In this document: in pieces, positions 21,112 to 29,617 of the stretch
How the letters are laid out: each line of letters begins with the position of its first letter
Numbering within the stretch: the stretch's first letter is position 1
Source: Terriglobus tenax
Lineage (GTDB): Bacteria; Acidobacteriota; Terriglobia; Terriglobales; Acidobacteriaceae
Direction: 5' to 3'
Assembly (NCBI RefSeq): GCF_025685395.1
Contig: NZ_JAGSYA010000004.1
Coordinates: 2,666,001-2,730,000, forward strand
DNA: 64,000 bases
Position numbers and translations under genes: made by a program
The notes under the pieces: model-generated
The model's input: only the letters and a program-made list of their open reading frames with translations
Database searches by the model: none
What the model was told of the DNA's origin: nothing

Positions 21112-22959
21112 TCAATTCAGGGGACGGTCGGTGATCAGCGAGTTGCCGGAGGTCTCCTTCAGCAGCACGTAGTGGCCACCCAGCAGCTTCTCCACCTCTT
21201 CGTGCTGGTCCGATGGAACAAACAGCAGGTGGCGAACGCCCGTTCCCCATGTATGCAGCAGGTCCTGCGAGTTCAGGAAGATGTGCGGAGCGTCCGGAAA
21301 GGTGCTGCCGAAGATCAGGGAACTGGAGCGGCCGTTGACCAGCAGTGCGCGATGGTCGGTATAGAAGATCACCGACGAGCCGTAGGACTGGTCCCCGTAC
21401 AGCATCAGTTGATAGTTCGGCTCAATGCGCCTGGTGGCCACCAGGTCATTGGCCGTATCGGCAAGCTGGCTGCAGCTCAGCATGGACCCGAAGCGCACCA
21501 GAGCAATGTGAGCGGCGATAAAGAACAGCGCCATGGTGAAGGCAATTACGGCCAGCCCGGCGGTATTGCGCCGGTGCAGACGAAGGTTCCACGCCACGGC
21601 AGGTCCGAACGCAAAGGCGAGCATGGCCAGAGCGGCGGGCAGGCGCAGGGCCGCGAACGATGCTCCGGTCAGGTCAAAGAAGTGCGACATCGACAACGTG
21701 TAGTTGCCCACGGCGCGATGCGCCAGCAGGTCGCCGATGCTGGGTTCAAAGGGCAGGTGGCGAGAGCTCCACAGGCCGTAGAACAGCGCTCCGGCAATCA
21801 GGAAGCCAATCGCTGCGAAGACAATGTGCGCGGCTGACATCATGCGGCCTCGCAGAACATTGCTCTCGCGCCGCGCCAGCGACAGCGTGATCAGCAGAAG
21901 GATGGGCAGGTACGCCGGGAAGGTGTAGTACTCCTGGTTGGTGGAGATGGAGAAGAAGACCAGAACCAGCGCCGCATAGATGCCGCACAGCAGCATGGTC
22001 TGGTTGGCAAAGGTCTTCGGCCGCAGGTAGTCCTTGCGGTTGCGCCACAGGTCCAGCACGGCTACGGGCAAAAACAGTGACCAGGGGAAGAGCCAGACCA
22101 GGTGCAGCACCCAGAACAGGTATCCAGGCAGCTTGTTGTAGTCCTTGGGATAGCGCTTGCCCAGGAAGCGCAGCACGTGCTCGTTGATGAAGTAAAACCA
22201 GAAGAAGCCGTGGCCGTTCATGCCGCCGGTGTTCCGCAGGCCGGCAAGAATATGCCACGGAGCAGCGATGGCCAGGAAGAGCAGACCCCCGGTGACAACG
22301 CGGAACTCGCGCCAGCGGCGCCACTCCCCCGTAATCGCCAGGTAGACACCGGCCGCGCCCAGGGGGAAGACCAGGCCAATCAACCCCTTGGTCATCACGG
22401 CCAGCGCCAGGGCGGCCCACATGCCGTAGAAGTAGCCCTTCCGGCTTGTCTCAAGCCCTCGCAGCATGCAATATAGCGCCGCGCAGAGAAAGACAGACAG
22501 CAGCACCTCCGGAATGAAGATGCGTGTGAACAGGAAGACGCCGGTGGTGGTCAGCGTGGCCAGGGCGGCGTAGAAGCCCGCGGTCTGCGAGATGGCATGC
22601 TTGGCCCAGCGATACGCCAGCGCGGCCAGCAGGCCCACGCCAAGCGCCAGTGGCAGGTGTGTAGCAAAAGAGTTGAAGCCGAAGATGCGATAGTCGGCGG
22701 CGGCCAGCCAGTAGGGCAGGGCGGCCTTCTCCAGGTAACGGATGCCATTAACGTACAGCGTGACGTAGTCGCCGGTACGCGCCATGGTGGCGGCGGCCTG
22801 CGCGTGGGTAGCATCCGCATCGTCCAGCAGCGGGGGCGAAAAAAGGCTCGCGAAATACACCGCCACCCACACAATCGACAGTATCCAGAGCCTGCGATTG
22901 CGGGTGCTCGTCAGTCGTGACTGCGTCACGGCGGGCTTCGGGGCGTACATGGTGACCAT
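21112..22959 (-). CDS. ArnT/GT39-like glycosyltransferase 2
   Basis: A second 615-residue GT-C membrane enzyme, upstream paralogue of the previous gene. The acidic loop reads DDADATHAQAAATMARTGDY and the conserved lysine segment is YLEKAALPYWLAAA, so the usual KPPL is changed to KAAL. YFINEHVLRFLGKRYPKD matches YVINEHFMRFVGKRIPHD in copy 1, supporting common ancestry. The altered loop may signal a different sugar donor or acceptor. The ATG at 22959 or the one at 22950 could be used; neither has a strong ribosome-binding site. It is transcribed away from ppx across a 108-nt promoter region. Confidence 0.84.
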   Translation of the reverse strand: MVTMYAPKPAVTQSRLTSTRNRRLWILSIVWVAVYFASLFSPPLLDDADATHAQAAATMARTGDYVTLYVNGIRYLEKAALPYWLAAADYRIFGFNSFATHLPLALGVGLLAALAYRWAKHAISQTAGFYAALATLTTTGVFLFTRIFIPEVLLSVFLCAALYCMLRGLETSRKGYFYGMWAALALAVMTKGLIGLVFPLGAAGVYLAITGEWRRWREFRVVTGGLLFLAIAAPWHILAGLRNTGGMNGHGFFWFYFINEHVLRFLGKRYPKDYNKLPGYLFWVLHLVWLFPWSLFLPVAVLDLWRNRKDYLRPKTFANQTMLLCGIYAALVLVFFSISTNQEYYTFPAYLPILLLITLSLARRESNVLRGRMMSAAHIVFAAIGFLIAGALFYGLWSSRHLPFEPSIGDLLAHRAVGNYTLSMSHFFDLTGASFAALRLPAALAMLAFAFGPAVAWNLRLHRRNTAGLAVIAFTMALFFIAAHIALVRFGSMLSCSQLADTANDLVATRRIEPNYQLMLYGDQSYGSSVIFYTDHRALLVNGRSSSLIFGSTFPDAPHIFLNSQDLLHTWGTGVRHLLFVPSDQHEEVEKLLGGHYVLLKETSGNSLITDRPLN

Positions 22960-23067
22960 CCGTTGGGGAACTCAACTTACTTGAAAGATTGGCGCTGCTT
23001 CCTGTTAGACACAGAAATCGCCTAGATGATTCGATGCACGAACCGTGTATCCTGACGCGAGGAAAAC

Positions 23068-24609
23068 ATGCCGACGTTTGCAGCTATCGATATCGGGTCC
23101 AACTCCTGCCGGCTGAAGATTGCCGCCGTGCAGATGCACAAACTGAAGACGTTGTATGAAGACCGCGAGGTCACACGTCTCGGTGAAAGCGTCTTTGAGA
23201 CCGGCGTGATCTCTCCTGAAGCGATGGCGACCACCATCCGAGCCCTGAAACGCTTTCATAAAGCCGTGCAGGCCCATGTGGTGGACAAGGTGCGCGTTGT
23301 GGCCACCTCCGCAACGCGCGATGCCCGCAACGCAGATGCCTTTGCTGCCTGGGTCAAGTCGGCCACCGGTTGGACCCTGGAGGTGATCTCCGGTCTGGAA
23401 GAGGGCCGCCTGATCCACCTGGGCGTGGTGACACTGGAGCCAGGAGCGCGCGGCCGCTGCATGATGATCGACCTTGGCGGCGGAAGCTGCGAAATTACGC
23501 ACAGCGAGAACGGCCGCATCAAGGCCATGGTCAGCACGCCGCTGGGCGCGGTGCGTCTGCAGCAGGAATTTCTGCACAGCGACCCGGCCAGCAAGGAAGA
23601 CCTGGCGCAACTTGACCGCTTTATTCATCGTGAACTGCAGCGTGCCGAGAAGAAGCTTGGCCATGTGCGTGTTCCCCTGGTGATCGCCACCAGCGGAACG
23701 GCTGCCGCACTCGCCGAGGCTGCTGCCGTTCTGTTCAAGAAAGCCGCGCAGCGCACCAAGAAGAAGACAACGCTGGAAGCAGATACTGCAAGTATTCGCA
23801 AGGTGGCGGGCATGCTGGCCAAGATGACCAATGCCGAGCGTGTGCAGGTGCCGGGCATTGGTCCCAAGCGCAGTGAGATTATCGTGGGCGGTGCCTTCGT
23901 CTACGCCTCACTGCTGGAGCGCATGGAGCTGAAGGGCTTCCGCTACTCTCCGCTGGGTCTGCGCGACGGTGTATTGGCGCAGATGCTGGCCGAGACCGAT
24001 ATTCGCGCCGGTGTTCACCAGCAGGTGGAGGACGAGCGCTGGAACGGCATCCGCGAACTGTGCCGCCGCTACGGTGTGGACCCCAGGAAGAACGAGCCCA
24101 TCCGCGCGCATGTGGCGCAGTTGTTTGACGGTCTGCAGGCCGTGCATGAACTTTCGCCCGAGTACCGCCTGTGGCTGGAAGCTGCGGCCATGATGCAGGA
24201 CGTGGGCAAGTACATGAACCACCAGGGCCATCACCGGCATACGCAGTACATCCTGGCGAACTCGGAAATTTATGGCTTTTCGCCGGAGCAGCGCGCCACG
24301 GTCAGCGCCATTGCCCGCTACCTGGGCAAGAGCCGACCGGATGCGATGGACCGTGTGATGCGCGCCGTTCCGGTGGAGGAGCATACCTCGGTGACGCGCG
24401 CCATCTGCCTGCTGCGGCTGGCTGTGGCCTTGAACCAGGATCGCGCCACGGCCGCGGTGAAGCTGCATACCAAGGTCTACCCAAAGCGTGTGCTGCTTGA
24501 CCTGGCGGCGGCACGTGGTGGGGCTGAGCTGGAGATGTGGGCCCTGAGGAAAGAGTCCGTTTACTTCCGCGAGATCTTCCGCCGTGAACTTGTCGTCGAA
24601 GCCGTATAA
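23068..24609 (+). CDS. ppx: Ppx/GppA phosphatase with HD-like domain
   Basis: A 513-residue exopolyphosphatase/guanosine pentaphosphatase. The N-terminal ASKHA fold is shown by AAIDIGSNSCRLKI, MMIDLGGGSCEIT and VIATSGTAAALAEAA (residues about 4-300). The C-terminal third is an HD-type helical domain with DVGKYMNHQGHHRHTQYIL. The family degrades polyphosphate or converts pppGpp to ppGpp; which activity dominates cannot be read from sequence. It is isolated from any ppk gene here. The last 49 nt overlap the convergent sixA-like gene. Confidence 0.92.
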   Translation: MPTFAAIDIGSNSCRLKIAAVQMHKLKTLYEDREVTRLGESVFETGVISPEAMATTIRALKRFHKAVQAHVVDKVRVVATSATRDARNADAFAAWVKSATGWTLEVISGLEEGRLIHLGVVTLEPGARGRCMMIDLGGGSCEITHSENGRIKAMVSTPLGAVRLQQEFLHSDPASKEDLAQLDRFIHRELQRAEKKLGHVRVPLVIATSGTAAALAEAAAVLFKKAAQRTKKKTTLEADTASIRKVAGMLAKMTNAERVQVPGIGPKRSEIIVGGAFVYASLLERMELKGFRYSPLGLRDGVLAQMLAETDIRAGVHQQVEDERWNGIRELCRRYGVDPRKNEPIRAHVAQLFDGLQAVHELSPEYRLWLEAAAMMQDVGKYMNHQGHHRHTQYILANSEIYGFSPEQRATVSAIARYLGKSRPDAMDRVMRAVPVEEHTSVTRAICLLRLAVALNQDRATAAVKLHTKVYPKRVLLDLAAARGGAELEMWALRKESVYFREIFRRELVVEAV

Positions 24610-25091
24610 AGCGCGCGTACGGTGCGCGGATCCAGCAGCCACTGCAGGATGCCTGAGCTGCGGTCATAATTGACGCGCGCAATGGAGCCCTTCCTGAGGC
24701 GCACACGCGCCGGCTTCGGCATGGCAATCAATGAGCCAAGGAACTGCGTCAGGTTGGGGTTGTGGCCCACCACCAGCAGGTTCTCAGCCTCGGCGCATTC
24801 GCTCAGCAGCTTCTGGAAGTCGGCAAAGGTTGCGCCGGGAGCCAGAGCGTTCGACAGCAGAACCGAGGCGTCGTAGCCGGTCTCCATGCCGATCAGTGAG
24901 GCCGTCTGCAGGCTGCGCTTCAACGGGCTTGAGACGATCAGGTCAAAGTGCAGCCGCATGCCGTTCAGCACATGGCCAAGCTGCAGGCACTGCTTCTTAC
25001 CCTCTTTGTCGAGAGGGCGGCGCGTGTCCAGCAGGGGATTCACACGGCGGGTTCCGGCGCTTGCATGGCGAAGCAGATAAAGGTTCATCAC
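24561..25091 (-). CDS. sixA: SixA-like phosphohistidine phosphatase
   Basis: A 176-residue member of the histidine phosphatase superfamily. LYLLRHASAGTR at the N-terminus carries the catalytic RH pair; SSPLKRSLQTA and VVGHNPNLTQ give the other conserved Arg and His. SixA removes phosphate from histidine phosphotransfer or PTS proteins. MM at the start leaves two possible ATGs (25091, 25088). A Ser/Arg/Lys-rich C-terminus extends into the 3' end of ppx on the opposite strand. It is the last gene of the leftward group. Confidence 0.85.
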   Translation of the reverse strand: MMNLYLLRHASAGTRRVNPLLDTRRPLDKEGKKQCLQLGHVLNGMRLHFDLIVSSPLKRSLQTASLIGMETGYDASVLLSNALAPGATFADFQKLLSECAEAENLLVVGHNPNLTQFLGSLIAMPKPARVRLRKGSIARVNYDRSSGILQWLLDPRTVRALYTASTTSSRRKISRK

Positions 25092-25125
25092 TTAGAAGAA
25101 TGCCAGAGAGCGAGGCTGCGTGGGG

Positions 25126-26073
25126 TTAACCCTCAAAGACACTGTTCTCCTCAGGCGGGTAAAACGGGGCATCCGGCGAGGAGATTGGTTCGATAACGGG
25201 CTCTGGCTCCACGGCATCTTCCACCAGGGTGACCTCCATGCCGCGCTGCCAGAAGCGCGTGAACAGGTCAACGAAGATGCCGCTCTGTAAAAGAACAAAG
25301 ATGCCGAAGGCGTGCGGCGCGGCCAGCCGATGAACAGCGAACCATGCGGCCAGGGCAATGGTTCCTATACCGCCAAAGGTCAGCAGGGCAAAGCTGAGAT
25401 ACGGCCCCCAAAAACGAGAGCGCAGCAGTCGCAGCGCGGGGAAAAAGGCGCCGTGGCTGCCGGGTTCGGTCAGCCTTGCGCGAACGGCGTAGACCTCCAC
25501 CAGGTCAAAGTACAGTCGCAGCACGCAGGCCACCAGCAGCAATACCGCCAGCATCGTCATGGAGACGAGGAAGCCCGGTTTGCCGAAGAAGCTGGCCGCG
25601 TCCAGGTGGTTATTGATTGCGGTACGGATGGCTGACAGCGGCCCGAGTACAACCGCGAAACCAATGCCCGCAGCCAGCGCGAGGAAGGCAAATCGCCAGA
25701 ACATCCGAAAGCCCTGGAAGAGCAGACGGTGCAGGCAGGCGCGCTCGCCGGTCAGGTAGGCGTACAGCGTACCCGGCGTCAGGATCAGGTACAGCAGCGC
25801 GAACAGAAGGCTGGAGAGTAGAAACTGCTGCGGCCCGGCGTTGGGAAACTGGTTCACGCGCTTCATTGCCTCCAGCAGAACGACAAGGTCAAAGCCCGAG
25901 CTCAGCCGCGCCGAGGCCAGCGAGTGTGCCAGCAGAGACGAGAGCTGGTGCGTAAGCCCCCATGCAAACAGCACGGTTAGCAGCAGTTGCAGGGCATAGG
26001 TCCATACGACGGCGCGCCAGTGGCGTACGGCCAGTCCAAAGCCGGTGAGCAGGAGCGGGCGGCGGGTCTTCAT
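25126..26073 (-). CDS. Polytopic membrane protein of unknown function
   Basis: About 315 residues with at least five or six hydrophobic helices and an acidic C-terminal tail rich in Glu and Pro (VEDAVEPEPVIEPISSPD). I do not recognise a family. The ATG at 26073 (MKTRRPLLLTG) lies 2 nt after the stop of the upstream M1 peptidase gene, so coupling is likely; earlier ATGs at 26109 and 26088 would overlap that gene. Basic residues right before the first helix suggest a cytoplasmic N-terminus. Confidence 0.75.
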   Translation of the reverse strand: MKTRRPLLLTGFGLAVRHWRAVVWTYALQLLLTVLFAWGLTHQLSSLLAHSLASARLSSGFDLVVLLEAMKRVNQFPNAGPQQFLLSSLLFALLYLILTPGTLYAYLTGERACLHRLLFQGFRMFWRFAFLALAAGIGFAVVLGPLSAIRTAINNHLDAASFFGKPGFLVSMTMLAVLLLVACVLRLYFDLVEVYAVRARLTEPGSHGAFFPALRLLRSRFWGPYLSFALLTFGGIGTIALAAWFAVHRLAAPHAFGIFVLLQSGIFVDLFTRFWQRGMEVTLVEDAVEPEPVIEPISSPDAPFYPPEENSVFEG

Positions 26074-26075
26074 GC

Positions 26076-28043
26076 TTATACGATCCATGTGGCGAACTGG
26101 CTGAGGCACTGTTCCAGGAACAGCATCATGGCGGTGAGTTTGTGCGCGGCGGTGTTGTCCGGCGTTACGCGGTAGCTGTTGTTGAACTGGTCTTTGTCGA
26201 GTACCACAATGTGGTCGGGGTCAACCTCCGCCGAGACGACCTTCACGCCGCGTTTGGTGAAGGCGAATTTCTTCCAGCGGTCAGCGCCATCCCACCACAG
26301 GCGCGTGCTGCTGCCGTCGTCAAACCGGACTTCGACCGTGACAGGAAGAACGAAGTCGCCCTTGCGATGCACCACAACGGTGCTCCGGTAGTCGGTGCTC
26401 TTCGTGTCCTTCGGTTCTGGCTTCCACCATTGCACGGGTTCCGAGACGGCCTGGTCGATAGCGTAGTCAAGCACGGCTGTACCGTAGACAGCCTGGTGGA
26501 AGTAGAAGCGTAGAGCGGGAGAGATGCCGCCGGCAGACTCGACACGATGCGTCGCAATCGCGGTCTGTTCCACCTCACGCAGAAAGTCATCTGTCGTCGG
26601 ATGCGTGAAGCGATACTTCGTGAAGTAATTTCGTACGGCCTCACGCATCGTTGCTTCGCCAATCAGCCCTTCCAGTGTCAGCAGCGCGCTTGCCGTCTTG
26701 CCATAGGTCACGCCGCCATAGGAGTTCGCGTTGCGGAACTTGTAGGCAAAGCGTGTCAGCGGGTCATAGTCCGGCGCCAGAAGATACTCATACCGTTGCG
26801 CTCCGCGATCTCCCAGGTTAGCGTACCGGCCGCCCAGGATGCCGTTGTCCTTTCCGAAGAGCGACTCCATCACCTTCACCTCGGTGTAGGAGTTGATGCC
26901 TTCATCGAGCCATGCCTCTTCAAATTCGTTGGTAGCCACCATGCCATACCAGTACTGGTGGCCGAACTCATGTTCGGTGGTCACCTCCAGCAGGCGAGAC
27001 CACCTGGGCTCCAGCCAGCTTGTGCCGCCCGTCACCAGCGTGGGGTATTCCATGCCCTCCATGCCGGAGCCTGGCTCGGGATCAATCACGGTGATCTGCT
27101 TGTACGGATACGGGCCATACCACTGCTCAAACTTCGCCATCGTCTGCCTGATGGTGGCAGCATAGCGTGGGCCTGCATCCGGGTGCGACTTCAGTGCCAG
27201 CACGCGAATACGTACCGGGCCCATGCCGGAGAGATACGTCTCGGTCGTCTCCTGGAAGCGTGGAGAAGCAGCCCAGGCAAAGTCATGTACATCTTCGGCG
27301 TAGAAGCTCATCGTCTTACGTCCGCTGCTGCGCGTGGTGCCAGTGGAGATCCCGGTCGTGCCCACGGTGTAGTTCTCCGGCACGGTCAGCTTCACGTTGT
27401 AGGTGCCGAAGTCCGAGAAGAACTCGGTGGTGGCGTGATACTGGTGACAGTTCCACGCGCCGTGCCAGAAGACGCCCACCTTCGGGAACCACTGGCCGCC
27501 CATCATGAAGTCGCGCTTGTAGCCGTTGCGCGCAATCGACTCCGGGAACTTGTCATGGAAGGCGATGTGGAAGGTAATGGTCTCGCCTGGTTCCAATGCG
27601 TGCGGCAGCGGAACCTCCATTACGGTGCGGTCTTCCATGTTGCCATCGTCAGGTGCGGTGAAACGCTGTGCCTTGGTCAGGTCTCCGAAACCATCCGCTG
27701 TGATGGAGGCAATGGTGATGGCGCCGATGCGTTTCTCCGGGTACTCGCGCTCTTCCTCACGCACGCTGCCACCCTCGGCGGTCTCACGCGAGAAGGTGGA
27801 CTCAGGACGGAAGGCGTTCAGGTACAGGTGGAAGGGAACGCTGGTCAGCCGCTGGCCGGTCAGGTTGCGGTAGACAAGTGTCTCGGTTGCATCGACTGTG
27901 TGCTTTACGGGGTCAACCTGCGCATCGATGGTGTAGGCGACCACGCGCTCGGCAAGCGGCTGTGCGGAATTCGTGGCAAGCGATGTCTGCGCTGCAAGCG
28001 ACGCGGCGAGAGAAAGCAGAGCGAGCGGGAGAGCCTTCCTCAT
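26076..28043 (-). CDS. M1-family metallopeptidase, exported
   Basis: A protein of about 655 residues with a signal peptide (MRKALPLALLSLAASLAAQ). The zinc site is HEFGHQYWYGMV followed by NEFEEAWLDEG, that is HExxH-18-E of gluzincins. GMEGMEYPTLV replaces the usual GxMEN exopeptidase motif, as in many secreted M1 relatives. It should cleave peptides in the periplasm or outside the cell. I chose the ATG at 28043, because the longer frame adds 20 polar residues before the signal peptide. It sits between a methyltransferase gene (10 nt upstream) and a membrane protein gene (2 nt downstream). Confidence 0.88.
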   Translation of the reverse strand: MRKALPLALLSLAASLAAQTSLATNSAQPLAERVVAYTIDAQVDPVKHTVDATETLVYRNLTGQRLTSVPFHLYLNAFRPESTFSRETAEGGSVREEEREYPEKRIGAITIASITADGFGDLTKAQRFTAPDDGNMEDRTVMEVPLPHALEPGETITFHIAFHDKFPESIARNGYKRDFMMGGQWFPKVGVFWHGAWNCHQYHATTEFFSDFGTYNVKLTVPENYTVGTTGISTGTTRSSGRKTMSFYAEDVHDFAWAASPRFQETTETYLSGMGPVRIRVLALKSHPDAGPRYAATIRQTMAKFEQWYGPYPYKQITVIDPEPGSGMEGMEYPTLVTGGTSWLEPRWSRLLEVTTEHEFGHQYWYGMVATNEFEEAWLDEGINSYTEVKVMESLFGKDNGILGGRYANLGDRGAQRYEYLLAPDYDPLTRFAYKFRNANSYGGVTYGKTASALLTLEGLIGEATMREAVRNYFTKYRFTHPTTDDFLREVEQTAIATHRVESAGGISPALRFYFHQAVYGTAVLDYAIDQAVSEPVQWWKPEPKDTKSTDYRSTVVVHRKGDFVLPVTVEVRFDDGSSTRLWWDGADRWKKFAFTKRGVKVVSAEVDPDHIVVLDKDQFNNSYRVTPDNTAAHKLTAMMLFLEQCLSQFATWIV

Positions 28044-28053
28044 GCTGTGAATT

Positions 28054-28701
28054 CTATGCCTTGCGCGTCCGTTTGTATTCGCTCGAAAGAATGAGTCCGG
28101 CAAAAATCTCTCTTCGTTGCATCAGGTCAAAGCCTGCCTGTTGCAGCGCCGTAGCGTAATCAGGAATCTGCCGCGTGCGCAGCCCCGTCATCACGCGAAA
28201 CGCAGCGTACAGTGACGGTACAAGCGCTGCGGCGACAGGCCGCCCCACGCCTTGTTGCGGAATGTCAAAGTCGCTGACCAGCCACATGGCATCCGTTGTC
28301 AGCGCCGGTAGCAGCGTTCGGATCAATTGCTCCACCTGCTGCCGCGTAAGGCAGTCCAGAAAGAAGTGCGTCGTCACCAGGTCATATCGCGTATCCGGTA
28401 CAAACTCCATCGCATCGCAGTGCGTGGTACGCACGCGGTCCGCATACGGGGCGCAACGCAGGCGGAGCTGTGCCAGCATGCCCGCACTCAGGTCAACGGC
28501 ATGCGCGTGGACCTGCGGATTGAAGGCCAGCAGGTCGCGCGTAAAGCGCCCGTCGCCATCGCCGAGTACGAGGGCGCTGCGCGCATGGCTCAGGTCTTCC
28601 AGCCACGCCGTGCGTGCGCGGTGCAGCAGCGGGCCAAAGCTCAGCCACTCCATCCAACGGTATGGCTTGGCAATGCGATCGAAGTTGGGTTTGGCGTTCA
28701 C
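28054..28701 (-). CDS. Class I SAM-dependent methyltransferase
   Basis: A 215-residue Rossmann methyltransferase. Motif I is ALVLGDGDGRFTRDLL, motif II HAVDLSAGMLAQL, and motif IV DLVTTHFFLDCLT. The YRWMEWLSFGPLLHRAR start is typical of small UbiE-like enzymes. The substrate is unknown. Its ATG overlaps the stop of the upstream polytopic membrane protein by 4 nt (ATGA), so the two are translationally coupled and may act on the same lipid-like product. Confidence 0.85.
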   Translation of the reverse strand: MNAKPNFDRIAKPYRWMEWLSFGPLLHRARTAWLEDLSHARSALVLGDGDGRFTRDLLAFNPQVHAHAVDLSAGMLAQLRLRCAPYADRVRTTHCDAMEFVPDTRYDLVTTHFFLDCLTRQQVEQLIRTLLPALTTDAMWLVSDFDIPQQGVGRPVAAALVPSLYAAFRVMTGLRTRQIPDYATALQQAGFDLMQRREIFAGLILSSEYKRTRKA

Positions 28702-29498
28702 CGCAGCAGCAGCAGGATGACCGGCGTCAGCAGGGCCGCATCCGCGGCCGCACGCAGGGTCACGGCAGAGATAGGCCGCTGGATACGGTCAATGGCCAGC
28801 AGCAGCAGTGCGGAACTCGCCGTGCACAGGTTCAACACGGCAAAGGGATGCGGCGCGGGAGTGAAGGGCGTGACGACGCACAACGCGGCAAGCGCGACTG
28901 CCAGCGCGGGGAAGTTGCGAGCAGACCAGTCAGCGGTCCCTGGGTTCTCCCAGCGCAGAATCGCCACGCAGTTCAGCCAGCACAGCAGCGCAAAGAAGGT
29001 GGTGGCAATGGCGACGCGCGGCGTCAGAACCTCCGGCAAAAAGACCGCCGCGGCGAAGAAGACGCCGACCACGGCCTCCTTCGGAGCCTTGTAGCGAAGG
29101 CGTGTCTTGTGAATGACGGCGAAGTACAGGCCCAGCGGAAGGCACAGCAGCGTGTACGCCAGCAGAGCGTGCGAGGGCATCTTCAGCATCAGCACCAGCA
29201 ACGCCGGAATTGCCGCAAAGGCCGCGACAAGAAACTGTTTGCGGAAGCGGCCGTGAAAACGGTGACGCGCTTCCAGTTCCTCGCCCTGCTTGTAGTCCAG
29301 CAGGCGGTCCGCCACGTAGACCAGCCACACCGCCAGGAACATGGCCGCAGGCACATACCAGGAGAGCGTGTGGTGCGTTATGTGCGCCGCCGCCAGGGTC
29401 CACACCACGGCCACCGTCGGGGCATCCAGAGACAGCAGGTGCCAGCGGTGCAGCACGCTGTAACGGTGAGCCGGAAGTGTGGGAAGAGCGACAGCCAT
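28698..29498 (-). CDS. Polytopic membrane protein, possibly UbiA-like
   Basis: A 266-residue protein with about eight hydrophobic helices. A conserved-looking polar patch, YVADRLLDYKQGEE followed by RHRFHGRFRK, lies after the second helix, where UbiA prenyltransferases carry their NDxxD motif; here spacing and the Asn differ. A second patch, AIDRIQRPISAV, lies near the C-terminus. UbiA-family membership is therefore only a suggestion. Coupling to a methyltransferase gene would fit isoprenoid or quinone chemistry. Confidence 0.6.
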   Translation of the reverse strand: MAVALPTLPAHRYSVLHRWHLLSLDAPTVAVVWTLAAAHITHHTLSWYVPAAMFLAVWLVYVADRLLDYKQGEELEARHRFHGRFRKQFLVAAFAAIPALLVLMLKMPSHALLAYTLLCLPLGLYFAVIHKTRLRYKAPKEAVVGVFFAAAVFLPEVLTPRVAIATTFFALLCWLNCVAILRWENPGTADWSARNFPALAVALAALCVVTPFTPAPHPFAVLNLCTASSALLLLAIDRIQRPISAVTLRAAADAALLTPVILLLLR

Positions 29499-29617
29499 AG
29501 ACGAGTTGCGAGGTGTGAGTTTCCCTCAACGCTCTCTTTAACTCTACTTGGAGCGACGAAAGTTGGGCGCAAGAAGAACGCCGGGGAGAATTCCCCAGCG
29601 TAACTCACAATTCACAA

